A stretch of DNA of 64,000 bases from Alkaliphilus metalliredigens QYMF (GCF_000016985.1 NC_009633.1:3329539-3393538), one strand, 5' to 3'. Positions 28,473 to 38,157 are shown, numbered from the stretch's first letter. Made by a program: numbers and translations. The notes: generated by a model from the sequence alone, not told the origin.

Positions 28473-28512
28473 AAGATCACCTCCACTAATCCATTGTATC
28501 ACAGTCCTTTAG

Positions 28513-29175
28513 CTAGAATTTCTTTAATAGGTTCATTATGTCTACTCTATTACCTGCAACAATTAAATGTTCTTCTTTTTTAAATACATGGTCTGCACCT
28601 GGTAAAGGAAATACTCGATCATTATACTTGGTAGCAAGTACATTAATCTTATATTTAACTCTAACAGCTACCTGAGCAATGGTTTTACCAATCCATGAAT
28701 TTAAAGGTGGTATTTCAAAAATACAGTACTCAGGTGTTAATTCAACATAATCAAACACATTACCAGCACTCAATCTTACCGCTGCCTTATTTGCACTTTC
28801 CTTCTCGGGGTAGACCACTTCATCTGCCCCATTGCGTAAAAGAAATTTTTCATGCATTTCCCTATTGGTCTTTGCAATTACATAAGGTGCTCCTAACTCC
28901 TTTAACTGATAAGTTATTTCCATAGAAGATTGAAAGTTAGATCCCATACAAACAAAGCAAATATCGAAGTTCGAAACGCCAAATGAACGCAACACTTCAA
29001 TATTTGTACAATCACCAATTTGAGCACTTGTCACGATGGGTAATAAATCACTTATTCTTTCTTCTAATTGATCTACAACCATCACTTCATTGCCTAGTTC
29101 TGCAAATTTAGTGGCTAAATATCTCCCAAATCTCCCCATTCCTATTATTAATACAGATTTCTTTTTTATATTCAT
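28513..29175 (-). CDS. KtrA/TrkA-type potassium channel regulatory subunit
   Basis: 220-residue intact RCK protein: IIGMGRFGRYLATK binds nucleotide, MVVDQLEERI follows, and the RCK_C part ends in KKEEHLIVAGNRVDIMNLLKKF. It lies directly after the channel gene and before the kinase. The second, frameshifted KtrA-type gene at the operon end is only partly similar, so the operon codes two different gating subunits for one channel protein. Confidence 0.88.
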   Translation of the reverse strand: MNIKKKSVLIIGMGRFGRYLATKFAELGNEVMVVDQLEERISDLLPIVTSAQIGDCTNIEVLRSFGVSNFDICFVCMGSNFQSSMEITYQLKELGAPYVIAKTNREMHEKFLLRNGADEVVYPEKESANKAAVRLSAGNVFDYVELTPEYCIFEIPPLNSWIGKTIAQVAVRVKYKINVLATKYNDRVFPLPGADHVFKKEEHLIVAGNRVDIMNLLKKF

Positions 29176-29200
29176 ATAGCATTATCCTTTCCTTATATAA

Positions 29201-30553
29201 TTAGCCAATAACGATTTTCTCTAAAGGATTTTTTACAAGCACACTGTTTTTGCTTTCAACAACTGCCATCAATACTGCAAGACTTCCAATTCTACCACAA
29301 AACATCAGTACAGTAATAATCAATCTTGATAATACATTTAAGTCTCTAGTTATGCCCGTAGACAATCCCACTGTTCCTGTTGCTGATAGCACTTCAAATG
29401 TAATATCACTCAATGCTAATCCAGGTTGAATCAGACTGATGAGTAACATTCCTACACAGGCACCTATTATATACATGGTAATAATACTGTATGCCCGCTT
29501 TAATACACTGTCCTCTAACCTGCGGCCAAATATATTCAAGTCTTCTGAGTGTCTAACCAGAGAAATTACAGAAAGAATTGTAATGATAAAAGTTGTGGTT
29601 TTAATTCCTCCAGCTGTTGAGCCTGAACTACCACCAATGATCATTAACATCATCGTTAGCAGTTTAGAGCCTTCTGAAAGTGCTGCTGTATCAATGGTAT
29701 TAAACCCAGCTGTACGTGGCGTAATGGCTTGGAACAACGAGGATAAAACACTTTCTTTTACACCTGTGTCTACTAAGAGGTTATTCCTTTCAAATACGTA
29801 AAATGCAATAGCAGAACCAAATATGAGTAAAGCTGTTGTGAATAATACAATTTTAGAGTGTAGCTGATACTTTTTGAATTTATACTTATTTTTATAAATA
29901 TCTTCCCATACGATAAATCCAATCCCACCAACTACGACTAAAGTCATGATGGTGATGTTAATTACTGCATCACCACTATACCTTGTTAATGATGAATAGG
30001 CCTCATACCTTCCCATTAAGTCAAAGCCCGCATTATTAAATGCAGACACTGAATGGAATATCCCGTTAAATATTCCTGGCTTGATACCCATTTCACGGCT
30101 AAACTTAATGGCAAGTATGATGGCACCAATGGCTTCAAAAATAAGTGTCCCAACTAATATATGCTTTACTAAACGTACAACCCCACCTATATGAATGGTG
30201 TTGACAGATTCTTGAAGAAAGCTTCTCTCTCTAATTCCAATTTTCTTTCGTAGTAACAGTAAAAACATCGTTGCTATAATCATAAATCCTAAACCACCAA
30301 TTTGGATGAGTACCAATATAACACTCTGCCCGAATATAGAAAAATGGCTATAGGTATCATAAACAACTAGTCCAGTAACGCCAGTTGCAGATGTGGCTGT
30401 GAAAAGTGCATTCAGAAATGGTGTCCCGTCCCCACTCCTAGATGCTATCGGCAGTGACAAGAGTATAGCACCTACTAGTATGATTATTAAGAAACCTATG
30501 GCACTTAGTTTTGCATAGGTTAAATCAAATCTTGGCTTGATCTTTGACTGCAT
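29201..30553 (-). CDS. ktrB: KtrB/TrkH-type potassium channel subunit
   Basis: 450-residue membrane protein with the four M1-P-M2 repeats of the TrkH/KtrB family. Selectivity-filter loops are visible as SATGVTG, FNNAGFDL, RTAGFN and ATGTVGLS. It forms the potassium (often sodium-coupled) uptake pore in the cytoplasmic membrane, gated by the KtrA-type proteins coded nearby. ATG at 30553 overlaps the upstream gene by 29 bp, with GGGGTGG as ribosome site. Confidence 0.9.
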   Translation of the reverse strand: MQSKIKPRFDLTYAKLSAIGFLIIILVGAILLSLPIASRSGDGTPFLNALFTATSATGVTGLVVYDTYSHFSIFGQSVILVLIQIGGLGFMIIATMFLLLLRKKIGIRERSFLQESVNTIHIGGVVRLVKHILVGTLIFEAIGAIILAIKFSREMGIKPGIFNGIFHSVSAFNNAGFDLMGRYEAYSSLTRYSGDAVINITIMTLVVVGGIGFIVWEDIYKNKYKFKKYQLHSKIVLFTTALLIFGSAIAFYVFERNNLLVDTGVKESVLSSLFQAITPRTAGFNTIDTAALSEGSKLLTMMLMIIGGSSGSTAGGIKTTTFIITILSVISLVRHSEDLNIFGRRLEDSVLKRAYSIITMYIIGACVGMLLISLIQPGLALSDITFEVLSATGTVGLSTGITRDLNVLSRLIITVLMFCGRIGSLAVLMAVVESKNSVLVKNPLEKIVIG

Positions 30554-31034
30554 CTTCTACCCACCCCTTTATTGCACTAAAAAGTCTGTCTATGTTATCG
30601 CTATAGAGTAGTACCTCGTCAAAGTTAAATTCATTATATATCTTTAAGTGGCTCTGATTATTACATAATACGATTACACTAGGAATAGAGTAAATCTTAA
30701 ATGCAACAGAGCTAATCATTAAATTATCCACATCGTTGTAGGACAGTGCTAACAAACATTTATAATTTGACTCGGTATTTATATCATTGATATCAGTTAT
30801 GAATTCCCACATTTCATTCTGTAAGTCACAATAAGCTTTTACTCGATTACTTAGCTCATTGTCTCCATAAATCAAAATGACTTTTTCTTTCATCTCTCTA
30901 CTATTTGTATATTCATCAGAGAGATTCTCATTTGCATACTGAGCATGGCTTTCTACAAACGTATCGACTTGATCCATCAAATAATACCCAAACAGTAAAA
31001 TAAGTATAGCAATTAAAACTACAATAAATGCCAA
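30525..31034 (-). CDS. Membrane-anchored TrkA_N-like protein
   Basis: 169 residues: one N-terminal membrane helix (AFIVVLIAILILLFGYYL), a linker, then a domain that looks like a degenerate Rossmann/TrkA-N fold (VILIYGDNELSNRVKAYC, LLALSYNDVDNLMIS, PSVIVLCNN). The glycine-rich nucleotide motif is not conserved. It is the first gene of the potassium operon and starts at TTG 31034 after AAAGGAGGAG. It may tether or tune the channel (inference). Confidence 0.65.
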   Translation of the reverse strand: MAFIVVLIAILILLFGYYLMDQVDTFVESHAQYANENLSDEYTNSREMKEKVILIYGDNELSNRVKAYCDLQNEMWEFITDINDINTESNYKCLLALSYNDVDNLMISSVAFKIYSIPSVIVLCNNQSHLKIYNEFNFDEVLLYSDNIDRLFSAIKGWVEDAVKDQAKI

Positions 31035-31071
31035 AGAACTCTCCTCCTTTTGATAGTAGTTTACAGCTATA

Positions 31072-31121
31072 CTTATAAAGTTTGTATTAATATTTGTGAA
31101 CTGATGTTAATATTGTGTTAA
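31072..31121 (-). promoter_or_regulatory. Potassium operon promoter with KdpE-like direct repeat
   Basis: On the minus strand: TTAACA at 31121-31116 and 31110-31105 (starts 11 bp apart), then -35 TTCACA (31100-31095), a 17-bp spacer, and -10 TATAAG (31077-31072), followed by the AAAGGAGGAG and TTG of the first gene. An 11-bp-spaced direct repeat just upstream of -35 is the usual target geometry of OmpR/KdpE-class regulators; the regulator is coded in the operon itself. Confidence 0.65.
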
Positions 31122-31576
31122 GGCTACATATTAGGATTAGCTTTAACATAATGAAAGCTTGTCTAATCATCTTTATTTTCAATTGGTACTAAGTTCCCCT
31201 TTTTGTCTTAAGCTAGCAAATGCAATCTTTCCTGTGTGCCTGAAAACTGTCAAATTGCTTTTGAGTAATGAGAAGTTCTTCGCGTAATACTAAAGGTTCA
31301 TTGGCAATTCGCCCCTATTTTACATAAATATCAAACACATAAGATATCAGTCCTATAATTTACCAACATATTTTTGATTCATATGCACGTTTGTATATAT
31401 TCCATATGTGAACTAGAGTCTAAGGAAATCAACGAAAGAACTTCCTTAGAAAGAAAGATTAAAAGAGAAAAAGGACTCTATTCTAGAGGAGCCCATATCC
31501 CTATCGTGGTCCAGCTTCAGGATCTTGTCTTTGCCTAACATCTCTACTCTTTCCACAGACTTCCCTTACTTATTAT
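31122..31576. other. Upstream region of potassium operon
   Basis: About 450 bp with no recognised gene or riboswitch. I searched for a ydaO/c-di-AMP riboswitch, often found before Ktr genes, and did not find its conserved segments. Confidence 0.35.
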
Positions 31577-31715
31577 CTATCTTCAGGGTGGGAAGACTGT
31601 TTTCAATGCCCTCAGTTTTCTGCAGTATTAAAAAAGCAAGAGAAGAAAATCCCTTCCCTTGCAGATCTATGGTCCTTTGATGCCATCCTCTAGTGTCCAT
31701 ACATCGTAAACCTTA
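31577..31715. repeat. Dispersed repeat, copy 2 of 2
   Basis: Closely similar to 24937-25073, including the minus-strand terminator hairpin (about 31630-31660). Its high-coordinate end cuts into the small gene at 31690-31884, which now ends with codons from the repeat (RFTMYGH), so the repeat behaves like inserted DNA. Confidence 0.75.
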
Positions 31716-31884
31716 CAACCATAATGACAGCAGTGCCTATGTTCATTGTTGGAAAATCAAAAAACATTCCAACAATAGATGAAAGTGTAGCGCCTCCGAG
31801 CAATCCGAAGGCAACTCCAAAACCCACATATGAGTTCCTATCATTATTATCTTGTTTTTTATTATTATTATTTTTGTCAGTCAT
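31690..31884 (-). pseudogene. Small glycine-rich membrane protein gene, 3' end replaced
   Basis: A hydrophilic Asn/Lys-rich start (MTDKNNNNKKQDNNDR), then a glycine-rich membrane segment (YVGFGVAFGLLGGATLSS, VGMFFDF, MNIGTAVIMVV). The last seven codons belong to the dispersed repeat. AGAAGGAG precedes the start region. The original C-terminus appears lost; function unknown. Confidence 0.5.
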
Positions 31885-31981
31885 ATTCACTCAACTCCTT
31901 CTAACCCTTAACTCTTATTACTACACATAATCTATCAAGTACGGCTTTAAATGATGGCGTATCAAAAGTGAAAGAATAAAA

Positions 31982-32077
31982 TTACTTCTCCATTTCTCCC
32001 ATTACAAGGTAGATAATCCCTACTCCTAATGAAATTACACTTATAATCACCAGTGTGTTATTAGTGTATTCAAGCAT
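31982..32077 (-). CDS. Possible 31-residue single-helix membrane peptide
   Basis: Frame MLEYTNNTLVIISVISLGVG then IIYLVMGEMEK: one membrane helix with a charged tail. Size and layout recall KdpF-like or other small membrane peptides, but the sequence match is not convincing and no ribosome site is seen. Confidence 0.3.
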   Translation of the reverse strand: MLEYTNNTLVIISVISLGVGIIYLVMGEMEK

Positions 32078-32561
32078 CGCATTAAACAATCCACGATTCT
32101 ATGAGGATACACCTCCATTTTCTTGTTCTAAACTATCGATGTCGCTCAGTCCATCTTCTACACCGTAAATAAGATAGTGAATAACGTCTACTGTTTAACT
32201 ATTTTAAAGAGAGGCAAAATCAATTTCTCATATTCATTTTACGAGAAAAATACTCAGGGAACATGAAAATCAGCTGATAAACAAAATATCCTCCCTATAT
32301 GTTTTATAAAAAAATGATTATTGGCTTCTGACTGATGATGGTCTCAAAGAAGTTGAAAAATTTATTTGATATTTTAAAAAAACCATAATTACTGGCTACA
32401 GTAACTTGAGAAGACTGCAACCCTGCAGTCTTCTTTATTTATTAAAAATTACATCTAATTACAGAAAAAAATCTAAGTGCACGAAAGTGGCACTATTTTT
32501 CATGAAACGGAGAAATGCACCCTCCGGTTCTTCCCAGAGAGTGCATTTTTCAATCTTTTAA
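32078..32561. other. Gene-poor stretch before tRNA-Thr
   Basis: Holds a short orphan C-terminal-like minus-strand frame (VIHYLIYGVEDGLSDIDS, stop near 32102) whose upstream part is closed by stops, a terminator (32410-32433), and a hairpin AAATGCAC / GTGCATTT (about 32513-32551) downstream of the tRNA that may end its transcript. Confidence 0.4.
32410..32433 (+). terminator. Terminator hairpin
   Basis: Ten-base perfect arms GAAGACTGCA / TGCAGTCTTC with a four-base loop, then TTTATTTATT on the plus strand. No plus-strand gene lies just upstream, so it may be a relic or serve a lost gene. Confidence 0.55.
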
Positions 32562-32636
<75 letters not shown>

Positions 32637-32956
32637 ATATAAATTATTTTTAAAATCCGACAAAATTAATTATACCCTAAATCTCTGATAATGTAAAGAA
32701 AAAAATAATAATTTCACACTTTTTTATTGCCATTAGCTTATTTAACTGGTATTTACCTTTTTACTTGGGTTTAACCTTCAGGAAGTGTACATGATTAATC
32801 AAGGATTTGACCTCATATTTCCTCGGCAATGTTAAATTACCCTAATGGCCCTTCGATGGTGAAATGCCCTTCGGTAGAGATTTTAAACTAGCAACCTTAC
32901 TACCGAAGGGCCTTAACTCTTCTTTTTCCGTCGTTGAATTAATACTAAAAAACATC
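32637..32956. other. Intergenic with inverted repeat
   Basis: Contains 12-bp perfect arms GCCCTTCGGTAG / CTACCGAAGGGC (32866-32877 and 32900-32911), plus a third partial copy of the arm at 32848-32856. No T run follows on the minus strand, so I do not call it a terminator for the antiporter gene with certainty. Confidence 0.5.
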
Positions 32957-34273
32957 TTAGAAAATAACGGCACCTACAATACCAAATATAATCAATGGAA
33001 TATTATAGTGTAGGAAAGTCGGTACGCAGGTATCCCATATGTGATCATGCTTTCCGTCTGCATTTAATCCCGCTGTAGGTCCTAATGTACTGTCTGAAGC
33101 AGGTGAACCTGCATCTCCAAGGGCCGCTGCAGTCCCAATTAATAAAATGGTTGCCATGGGGCTAAATCCAATGGAGGCAGCCAGTGGTACATAAATAGCT
33201 GCAATGATAGGTATTGTCCCAAAGGAGGTCCCGATACCCATTGTAATAATCAATCCAATTAAAATCATCACTGTTGCTCCAATTAACTGGTTCCCACCTA
33301 AAAGACCAGAAACACTATCTACTAAGGTTTCCACTCCCCCAGTTTCTCTGATGACAGCGCCATACCCCGATGCCACCAACATTACAAAGGCAATAAAGCC
33401 CATCATTCCAATACCACTATTAACCAATTTATCAATTTCCTTCCACTGGATGGCCTTAAAAGTTAACATAATTGCAATTCCAACCATTGCCCCTAGGGGT
33501 AATGAGTCAACCTGAATCTGAATCACCAATGCTGCTACCGCACCGACTAGGGCGGCATAATGCTTTGTCGTTAGTTTTTCTATTGATCCTTCCTGTGCAG
33601 CTGCGGTTTCAATGGCCACTAGCTCACGATCGATTTCATATTCTCTAGGCTTTCGATAAGAAAATAATACAGCTACCAATAGCCCTACGATCATGGCAAC
33701 ACCGGGAAGCCACATCACTCGCCAAACCATGCCTGTTGTAATCTCCATCCCATTAGCGTTCATTTGATCTCTAATAATATTATGAAAAATCAGTCCATAC
33801 CCAAAAGGTAGTGCCACATAGGGTGCCTTTAGGCCAAAGGTAAGGGCGCAGGCAATTCCTCTTCGATCTACCCTTAGTCTGTCCATCAGAGAAAGTAAGG
33901 GTGGAATTAAAATAGGTACAAAGGCAATATGTACCGGAATTAAATTTTGTGAAAACGAACTTACGATTGCAATAATCAAAGCTAAAATCATTGCTTTACC
34001 TTTAATCCACTTGGCAATATTTTTTGCTAATATTTCCGCTACTCCAGTTGTGTGGATTGCAGCAGCCAATGCTCCCAATAACACATAGCTTAATGCAGTT
34101 TCTGCATTACCACCCATGCCTCCCACTAAAATTTTCATCACTTCACTAACAGGAATACTCGCTAGTAACCCACCTGCCAATGCAGCGATGATTAGTGAAA
34201 GAATCACGTTGAGCTTCAATAAACATAATACTGTCATAATAATGACGGATAATACCACTGGATTTGTAAACAT
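32957..34273 (-). CDS. YuiF-type Na+/H+ antiporter family permease
   Basis: 438-residue membrane protein with about ten helices, two related halves and conserved GALAAAIHTTGVAEILAK, LIPVHIAFVPILIPPLL and GDAGSPASDSTLGPTAGLN. This is the family of B. subtilis YuiF and relatives in the ion-transporter superfamily, annotated as Na+/H+ antiporters or amino-acid permeases; the transported solute is not certain. ATG after AAAGGAGGG. It is a single gene. Confidence 0.8.
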   Translation of the reverse strand: MFTNPVVLSVIIMTVLCLLKLNVILSLIIAALAGGLLASIPVSEVMKILVGGMGGNAETALSYVLLGALAAAIHTTGVAEILAKNIAKWIKGKAMILALIIAIVSSFSQNLIPVHIAFVPILIPPLLSLMDRLRVDRRGIACALTFGLKAPYVALPFGYGLIFHNIIRDQMNANGMEITTGMVWRVMWLPGVAMIVGLLVAVLFSYRKPREYEIDRELVAIETAAAQEGSIEKLTTKHYAALVGAVAALVIQIQVDSLPLGAMVGIAIMLTFKAIQWKEIDKLVNSGIGMMGFIAFVMLVASGYGAVIRETGGVETLVDSVSGLLGGNQLIGATVMILIGLIITMGIGTSFGTIPIIAAIYVPLAASIGFSPMATILLIGTAAALGDAGSPASDSTLGPTAGLNADGKHDHIWDTCVPTFLHYNIPLIIFGIVGAVIF

Positions 34274-34390
34274 ATGAATCCCTCCTTTAGTTGTCTGTTT
34301 ATCGTTCTAATGCTTTACCGCACTAAAGTAGTATAAACGAATTATTCTTTCTTGTCTACCTTCTTTCCTAACTTTATCTTTTTAAAATAA

Positions 34391-34433
34391 AGCCCCAGAA
34401 GATAGACTTTTTACAGTTCTATCTTCCAGGGCT
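34391..34433 (-). terminator. Terminator of PspC gene
   Basis: Arms AGCCCCAGAAGATAGA / TCTATCTTCCAGGGCT with an 11-base loop; on the minus strand followed by TTTATTTT. It lies 64 bp past the end of the PspC-type gene. Confidence 0.8.
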
Positions 34434-34496
34434 TGCTATTTACATAAAGAATGCTCATTACCTTAGTTGACATGAAACCATTTCTTCTCTATCCTG

Positions 34497-34991
34497 TTAA
34501 TCATTTGCTTTAAATATCACTGCAAAGCCTGCAACAATAATGAATACAGGCCAAAGAAATCTAAAGTTTAACCAGCGAAAGGGCATAAAGTTATTCAAAA
34601 AGTATAACCCTCCTACTACAATTAAAAGGATACCTAGGAAAACAGATGTGTTATCTTTGCCTTCCTCTCTATCATAATAAGGATGCTTTTTTTTGCTACT
34701 TTCTTCATATTGTCTATCTTCTTGTCTTTCATAATCATCCTGTGACTCCTGATAATTTCCGCTTGTCTTGGGTCCAACCGTTGGCCCTTGGGAATCATAT
34801 CCGCTATATCCTCTCTCCGGCATAACGATTGCAGCAATAATATATGCAATAACTCCTGCTCCACCAAAGAAGGTGAAAAGTACCCAGCCTAAACGAACTA
34901 ATGTTGAATCTAAATCAAAATATTCAGCAATCCCACCACAAACACCAGCAATTTTTTGATCGTAATGTGAGCGATAAAGTCTTTTACCCAT
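34497..34991 (-). CDS. PspC-domain membrane protein
   Basis: 164 residues: PspC domain at 1-60 ([37 protein letters not shown], then a helix ending AAIVMPERG), a charged Gln/Tyr/Asp/Lys linker (65-115), and two C-terminal helices ([34 protein letters not shown]). PspC proteins sense or counter envelope stress. A DUF4097-type gene, a common neighbour, lies upstream but is broken. AAAGGGAG precedes the ATG. Confidence 0.85.
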   Translation of the reverse strand: MGKRLYRSHYDQKIAGVCGGIAEYFDLDSTLVRLGWVLFTFFGGAGVIAYIIAAIVMPERGYSGYDSQGPTVGPKTSGNYQESQDDYERQEDRQYEESSKKKHPYYDREEGKDNTSVFLGILLIVVGGLYFLNNFMPFRWLNFRFLWPVFIIVAGFAVIFKAND

Positions 34992-35081
34992 TTCAATTCT
35001 CCCTTTCTCTATCTAATATTCAAATTGCGAGGTCCCTATTACTAAAAACTCCCTACTCTTCTAAATCCATCCTCTAACAAA

Positions 35082-35390
35082 TTATTTATGTGTCTCTATC
35101 GATACACTCCCTGACACGGTATTAATGTTCACCTGATGATCATTCCCATCACCAACAATGCCTTTTACATTATTTTTATCTATATCTCCTTGAACTGTAA
35201 CAGGAAAGCCAATCTCTATTTTTCCTGATGTTGTTTTAACATCGGTGTTAAAGGATGCGGCCTTTGGCAATGTTCATTTCACCTTGCCTGAGGTTGTTCC
35301 TAGTGTAATCTTTTATCCTATGATTCCCTCCCTTTTAATTTTACCAGAAGTCATATTAAATGCAAAGTGATCTACCTGGGCCCAATTAAT
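35082..35390 (-). pseudogene. DUF4097-type beta-repeat protein, remnant
   Basis: Minus-strand pieces of the repetitive beta-helix pattern of DUF4097/adhesin-like proteins: TSGKIK, then ITLGTTSGKVK, a stop, then FNTDVKTTSGKIEIGFPV, and NINTVSGSVSIETHK to the stop at 35082. Stops and shifts interrupt it, and the N-terminal two thirds are missing. Genes of this kind often accompany PspC genes in clostridia. Confidence 0.6.
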
Positions 35391-35560
35391 AAAAGAATCC
35401 TAGACATGTCATTCCTATGCCTGCAAAACCAGTAATGATAGAACTACTCATTATATTAATGATTCCACTGAAAAACATTGGCAGGATTGGTCCTAAGAGT
35501 AAATGATTCTTGACAGTAACTTTTTATGCAAGGTACTGTCTAAATATTTATAAAAAAAAT

Positions 35561-35638
35561 GAGATAGCGATACCAGACTTATTTGTCCCAGTGTCACTAT
35601 CTTTTATACACTAATATCCATGCTTTATTTCATGAAGA
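35561..35638 (-). repeat. Duplicate of vanY tail and terminator
   Basis: About 78 bp closely match 46888-46962. On the minus strand it encodes the last codons of a second vanY-like gene (HEIKHGY, stop) followed by the terminator hairpin GATAGTGACACTGGGACA...TGGTATCGCTATC and a T run. The rest of that gene is absent; upstream is the end of the yesL-type gene, whose transcript this hairpin may now terminate. Confidence 0.7.
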
Positions 35639-35661
35639 ATCAAAACTAACTGCGCTTACTT

Positions 35662-36270
35662 CTATTTCGATTCCTGGAATGTCATGGATGTACACCACAT
35701 TATGAGTAAACCAGTCATACTAGAACTAAAGAAAGGAACTAATCCTGGAATTAGATAAAAGAGATAATACAGTAAAACGATACTCAGCACTAAACTAATC
35801 GTTGTCAAAGGATTAATGATTCCAATGATACAAGCTACTTTCATATATTGAAATAGCTTAAGATCATAATGCACATAAACGGGAAAAATATAAAATAGAG
35901 TGTTCAAATAAACCAATACCGTGCAAAATAGTCCACTCAATAAAACCATGTGCATCAGTCCAGCTATTGTCCCTAAGAATAAATAGTTAAAATAAATCAT
36001 ATATCCTACCACAACAAAAATAAAGCCTAATCCATTTGCTTTTATAAATTCTTTTCTATAAGTGTTTATAAACGTTTGAAAAACAATAATATCCGGCTCT
36101 TTCATCACCCATTTACGCAAAACAGCAAACATTGCTACCGTTGCCGGTAGCATGCCAAATATAACTAGCCCTGCAAGTGTTGAAAATATCCATAAGAGAT
36201 TTACGTAAGCTAAACGCCAAATCCACTCACATATTCGATAAAATTTGCTAGACATCAAGTCTATTTGCAT
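35662..36270 (-). CDS. yesL: YesL-family (DUF624) membrane protein
   Basis: 202 residues with five likely membrane helices and the family start pattern (ICEWIWRLAYVNLLWIF, GMLPATVAMFAVLRKW). YesL proteins lie beside YesM/YesN two-component genes and sugar importers in Firmicutes; the molecular role is unknown. Here it closes the xylo-oligosaccharide locus on the same strand. AGAGGTG precedes the ATG. Confidence 0.8.
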   Translation of the reverse strand: MQIDLMSSKFYRICEWIWRLAYVNLLWIFSTLAGLVIFGMLPATVAMFAVLRKWVMKEPDIIVFQTFINTYRKEFIKANGLGFIFVVVGYMIYFNYLFLGTIAGLMHMVLLSGLFCTVLVYLNTLFYIFPVYVHYDLKLFQYMKVACIIGIINPLTTISLVLSIVLLYYLFYLIPGLVPFFSSSMTGLLIMWCTSMTFQESK

Positions 36271-36442
36271 TTTTTACACCTCTTTTAATTCTATCTCAAA
36301 TCTCTTTATATTAAAATTTTAGTTATTAATTTTTGAGTTACTCCATATTGATACTTTGTTTTATAGAATATACTCTAAAAAAATCTACGCTGTTTCTTGG
36401 TATTTTTCAAGAACTTCCTCAATTAACTTATGTTTGTCAAAC

Positions 36443-38068
36443 TTATCTTTCCATTACTTCTTTTCCTTCTTTATAGATGAAGTAATCAAAGTCAGCATAT
36501 TGATTTGCCCCTGAAGTATCTTGACACTGCATACCCACAAATGCCCCAGTAAAGAACCCACCTCCTTGAATATAATCATCTGAAAGCTTGTAGGAGTAAA
36601 ATTCAACAGGAATTGTGATCCAGTTATGACCATCAAAGGAATATCCGTATTCATATGTACTTGTTTTTACCTCAACACGAAGGTGCACATAGTCAACATG
36701 GTCTGGTATCACAATCTCATTTGCTCGAAGCGGTTGAGCAAATGTAAAGTTATCACAGGTCATCAGTTCAAGGATTCTTCCCTTGTCTTCTTGCCATGAA
36801 ATTTGAATTGATGTCCAGTTTTGTGTATTATAATAATTTACTAATCCTGCCGATTGCTGAAAAGACTCTGGATTAAAAGCAACCTTTGTCTCGGCAGTAA
36901 AGTTAAAATGCTGCCAACGTCTTGCTACAAAAGCTTGTGTGAACTTTGATGTCAGCGATTCTCTTCCATATAATCTTAAATGTCCAGGATTATGTTTTAA
37001 AGAAAGGATATTCTCGCCTAATGGGATACGCAATGTTTGAAAATGATGATTTAAAATTTCAGTATCAAAATCATCTTTCTCCTCATGGCCTTTCTCCCAT
37101 TTCACTTCTTCCATATTTGGTCCTTTAATTTCAAGGGATGGCTGGTTACCACCTACTACATAAGGCCAATCATTTTCCCATTCCATTCTTTGAATTGCAG
37201 TTTCTCTTCCAAGTGGACAGTATCCACGATGATCCAGTAAAGGCTGATCTGCCTTTGGTAATGGTCTCCCAGTTAAATGGACTAAAAACCACTCATCTGT
37301 ATGAGTGGTTACAATAGACGCATGCCCAGACTTCTGAAGTGGGTTGCGGGGATAGGCCCATGAAGTTAGCAGGGGGTTTTTAGGATGTACCTCATAGGGT
37401 CCCCTCAAATCTTTAGATCGAGCAATGGTAGCCGCATGATCATATTTAGTGCCACCTTCTGCCGTTAAGAGGTAATAGTAGCCATTCATTTTATATAAAT
37501 GAGGCGCTTCTGTAAGCTTTAAATCAGTTCCTTTAAAAATAATATCCTTTTTCCCAACGAGCTTCTGTTTTTCAACGCTATATTCTTGAAGTACGATACC
37601 ATAAAAATTGTGATTGCCAACACGGTGATCCCAAAGCATGTTCACTAAGTACTTTTTCCCGTCTTCATCATGAAATAGCGATGGATCAAAGCCTGAACTG
37701 TTTAAATAAATGGGATCAGACCATTCTCCATCGATAGATTCACAGTTAACAAGATAATTATGGCAATCTTTCCATTGTCCATCTACAACCTTTACATCGG
37801 TATAAATCAACCAATATTTTCCATCACTGTGAGAAAGCTGAGGTGCCCAAATTCCACCAGAATCAGGATTCCCTACCATATTCAATTGACTTATTCTATT
37901 TAAAGGCCTTGCAGCCAAATACCAGTTTTTCAAATCCTTAGAGTGATAAATTCCAACACCGGGAAACCATTCAAAAGTAGAAACTCCAATATAATAATCT
38001 TCCCCTACTCGACAAATGCTTGGATCAGGATTAAATCCTGTCAAAATTGGATTATGAATCGTTATCAT
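36443..38068 (-). CDS. xynB: GH43 beta-xylosidase
   Basis: 541-residue cytosolic glycoside hydrolase of family 43 (XynB type) that removes xylose, or possibly arabinose, from oligosaccharides. The five-blade propeller domain carries the expected catalytic residues: D15 (FNPDPS, base), D128 (GFDPS, pKa modulator) and E187 (TEAPHLY, acid). A C-terminal beta-sandwich (about residues 335-535) is present, as in GH43 xylosidases that use it to complete the active site. No signal peptide, so it acts on imported sugars. ATG after GAGGAGG. It follows the importer genes and precedes yesL. Confidence 0.9.
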   Translation of the reverse strand: MITIHNPILTGFNPDPSICRVGEDYYIGVSTFEWFPGVGIYHSKDLKNWYLAARPLNRISQLNMVGNPDSGGIWAPQLSHSDGKYWLIYTDVKVVDGQWKDCHNYLVNCESIDGEWSDPIYLNSSGFDPSLFHDEDGKKYLVNMLWDHRVGNHNFYGIVLQEYSVEKQKLVGKKDIIFKGTDLKLTEAPHLYKMNGYYYLLTAEGGTKYDHAATIARSKDLRGPYEVHPKNPLLTSWAYPRNPLQKSGHASIVTTHTDEWFLVHLTGRPLPKADQPLLDHRGYCPLGRETAIQRMEWENDWPYVVGGNQPSLEIKGPNMEEVKWEKGHEEKDDFDTEILNHHFQTLRIPLGENILSLKHNPGHLRLYGRESLTSKFTQAFVARRWQHFNFTAETKVAFNPESFQQSAGLVNYYNTQNWTSIQISWQEDKGRILELMTCDNFTFAQPLRANEIVIPDHVDYVHLRVEVKTSTYEYGYSFDGHNWITIPVEFYSYKLSDDYIQGGGFFTGAFVGMQCQDTSGANQYADFDYFIYKEGKEVMER

Positions 38069-38157
38069 TTATATCCTCCTCGTATAATCATATTGTTGTT
38101 GCTATAAACCACTTCCCTAAAATAATAACAACTTGATAACTTCTTATTCTTTATCCT

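Noticed and set aside
31122-31576. Possible c-di-AMP (ydaO) riboswitch before the Ktr operon
   Set aside because: Expected from biology, but the conserved aptamer segments are not present.
36384-36449. Short minus-strand frame [20 protein letters not shown] after the GH43 gene
   Set aside because: Looks like an orphan C-terminus but overlaps the GH43 stop in another frame, with no start; too short to support.
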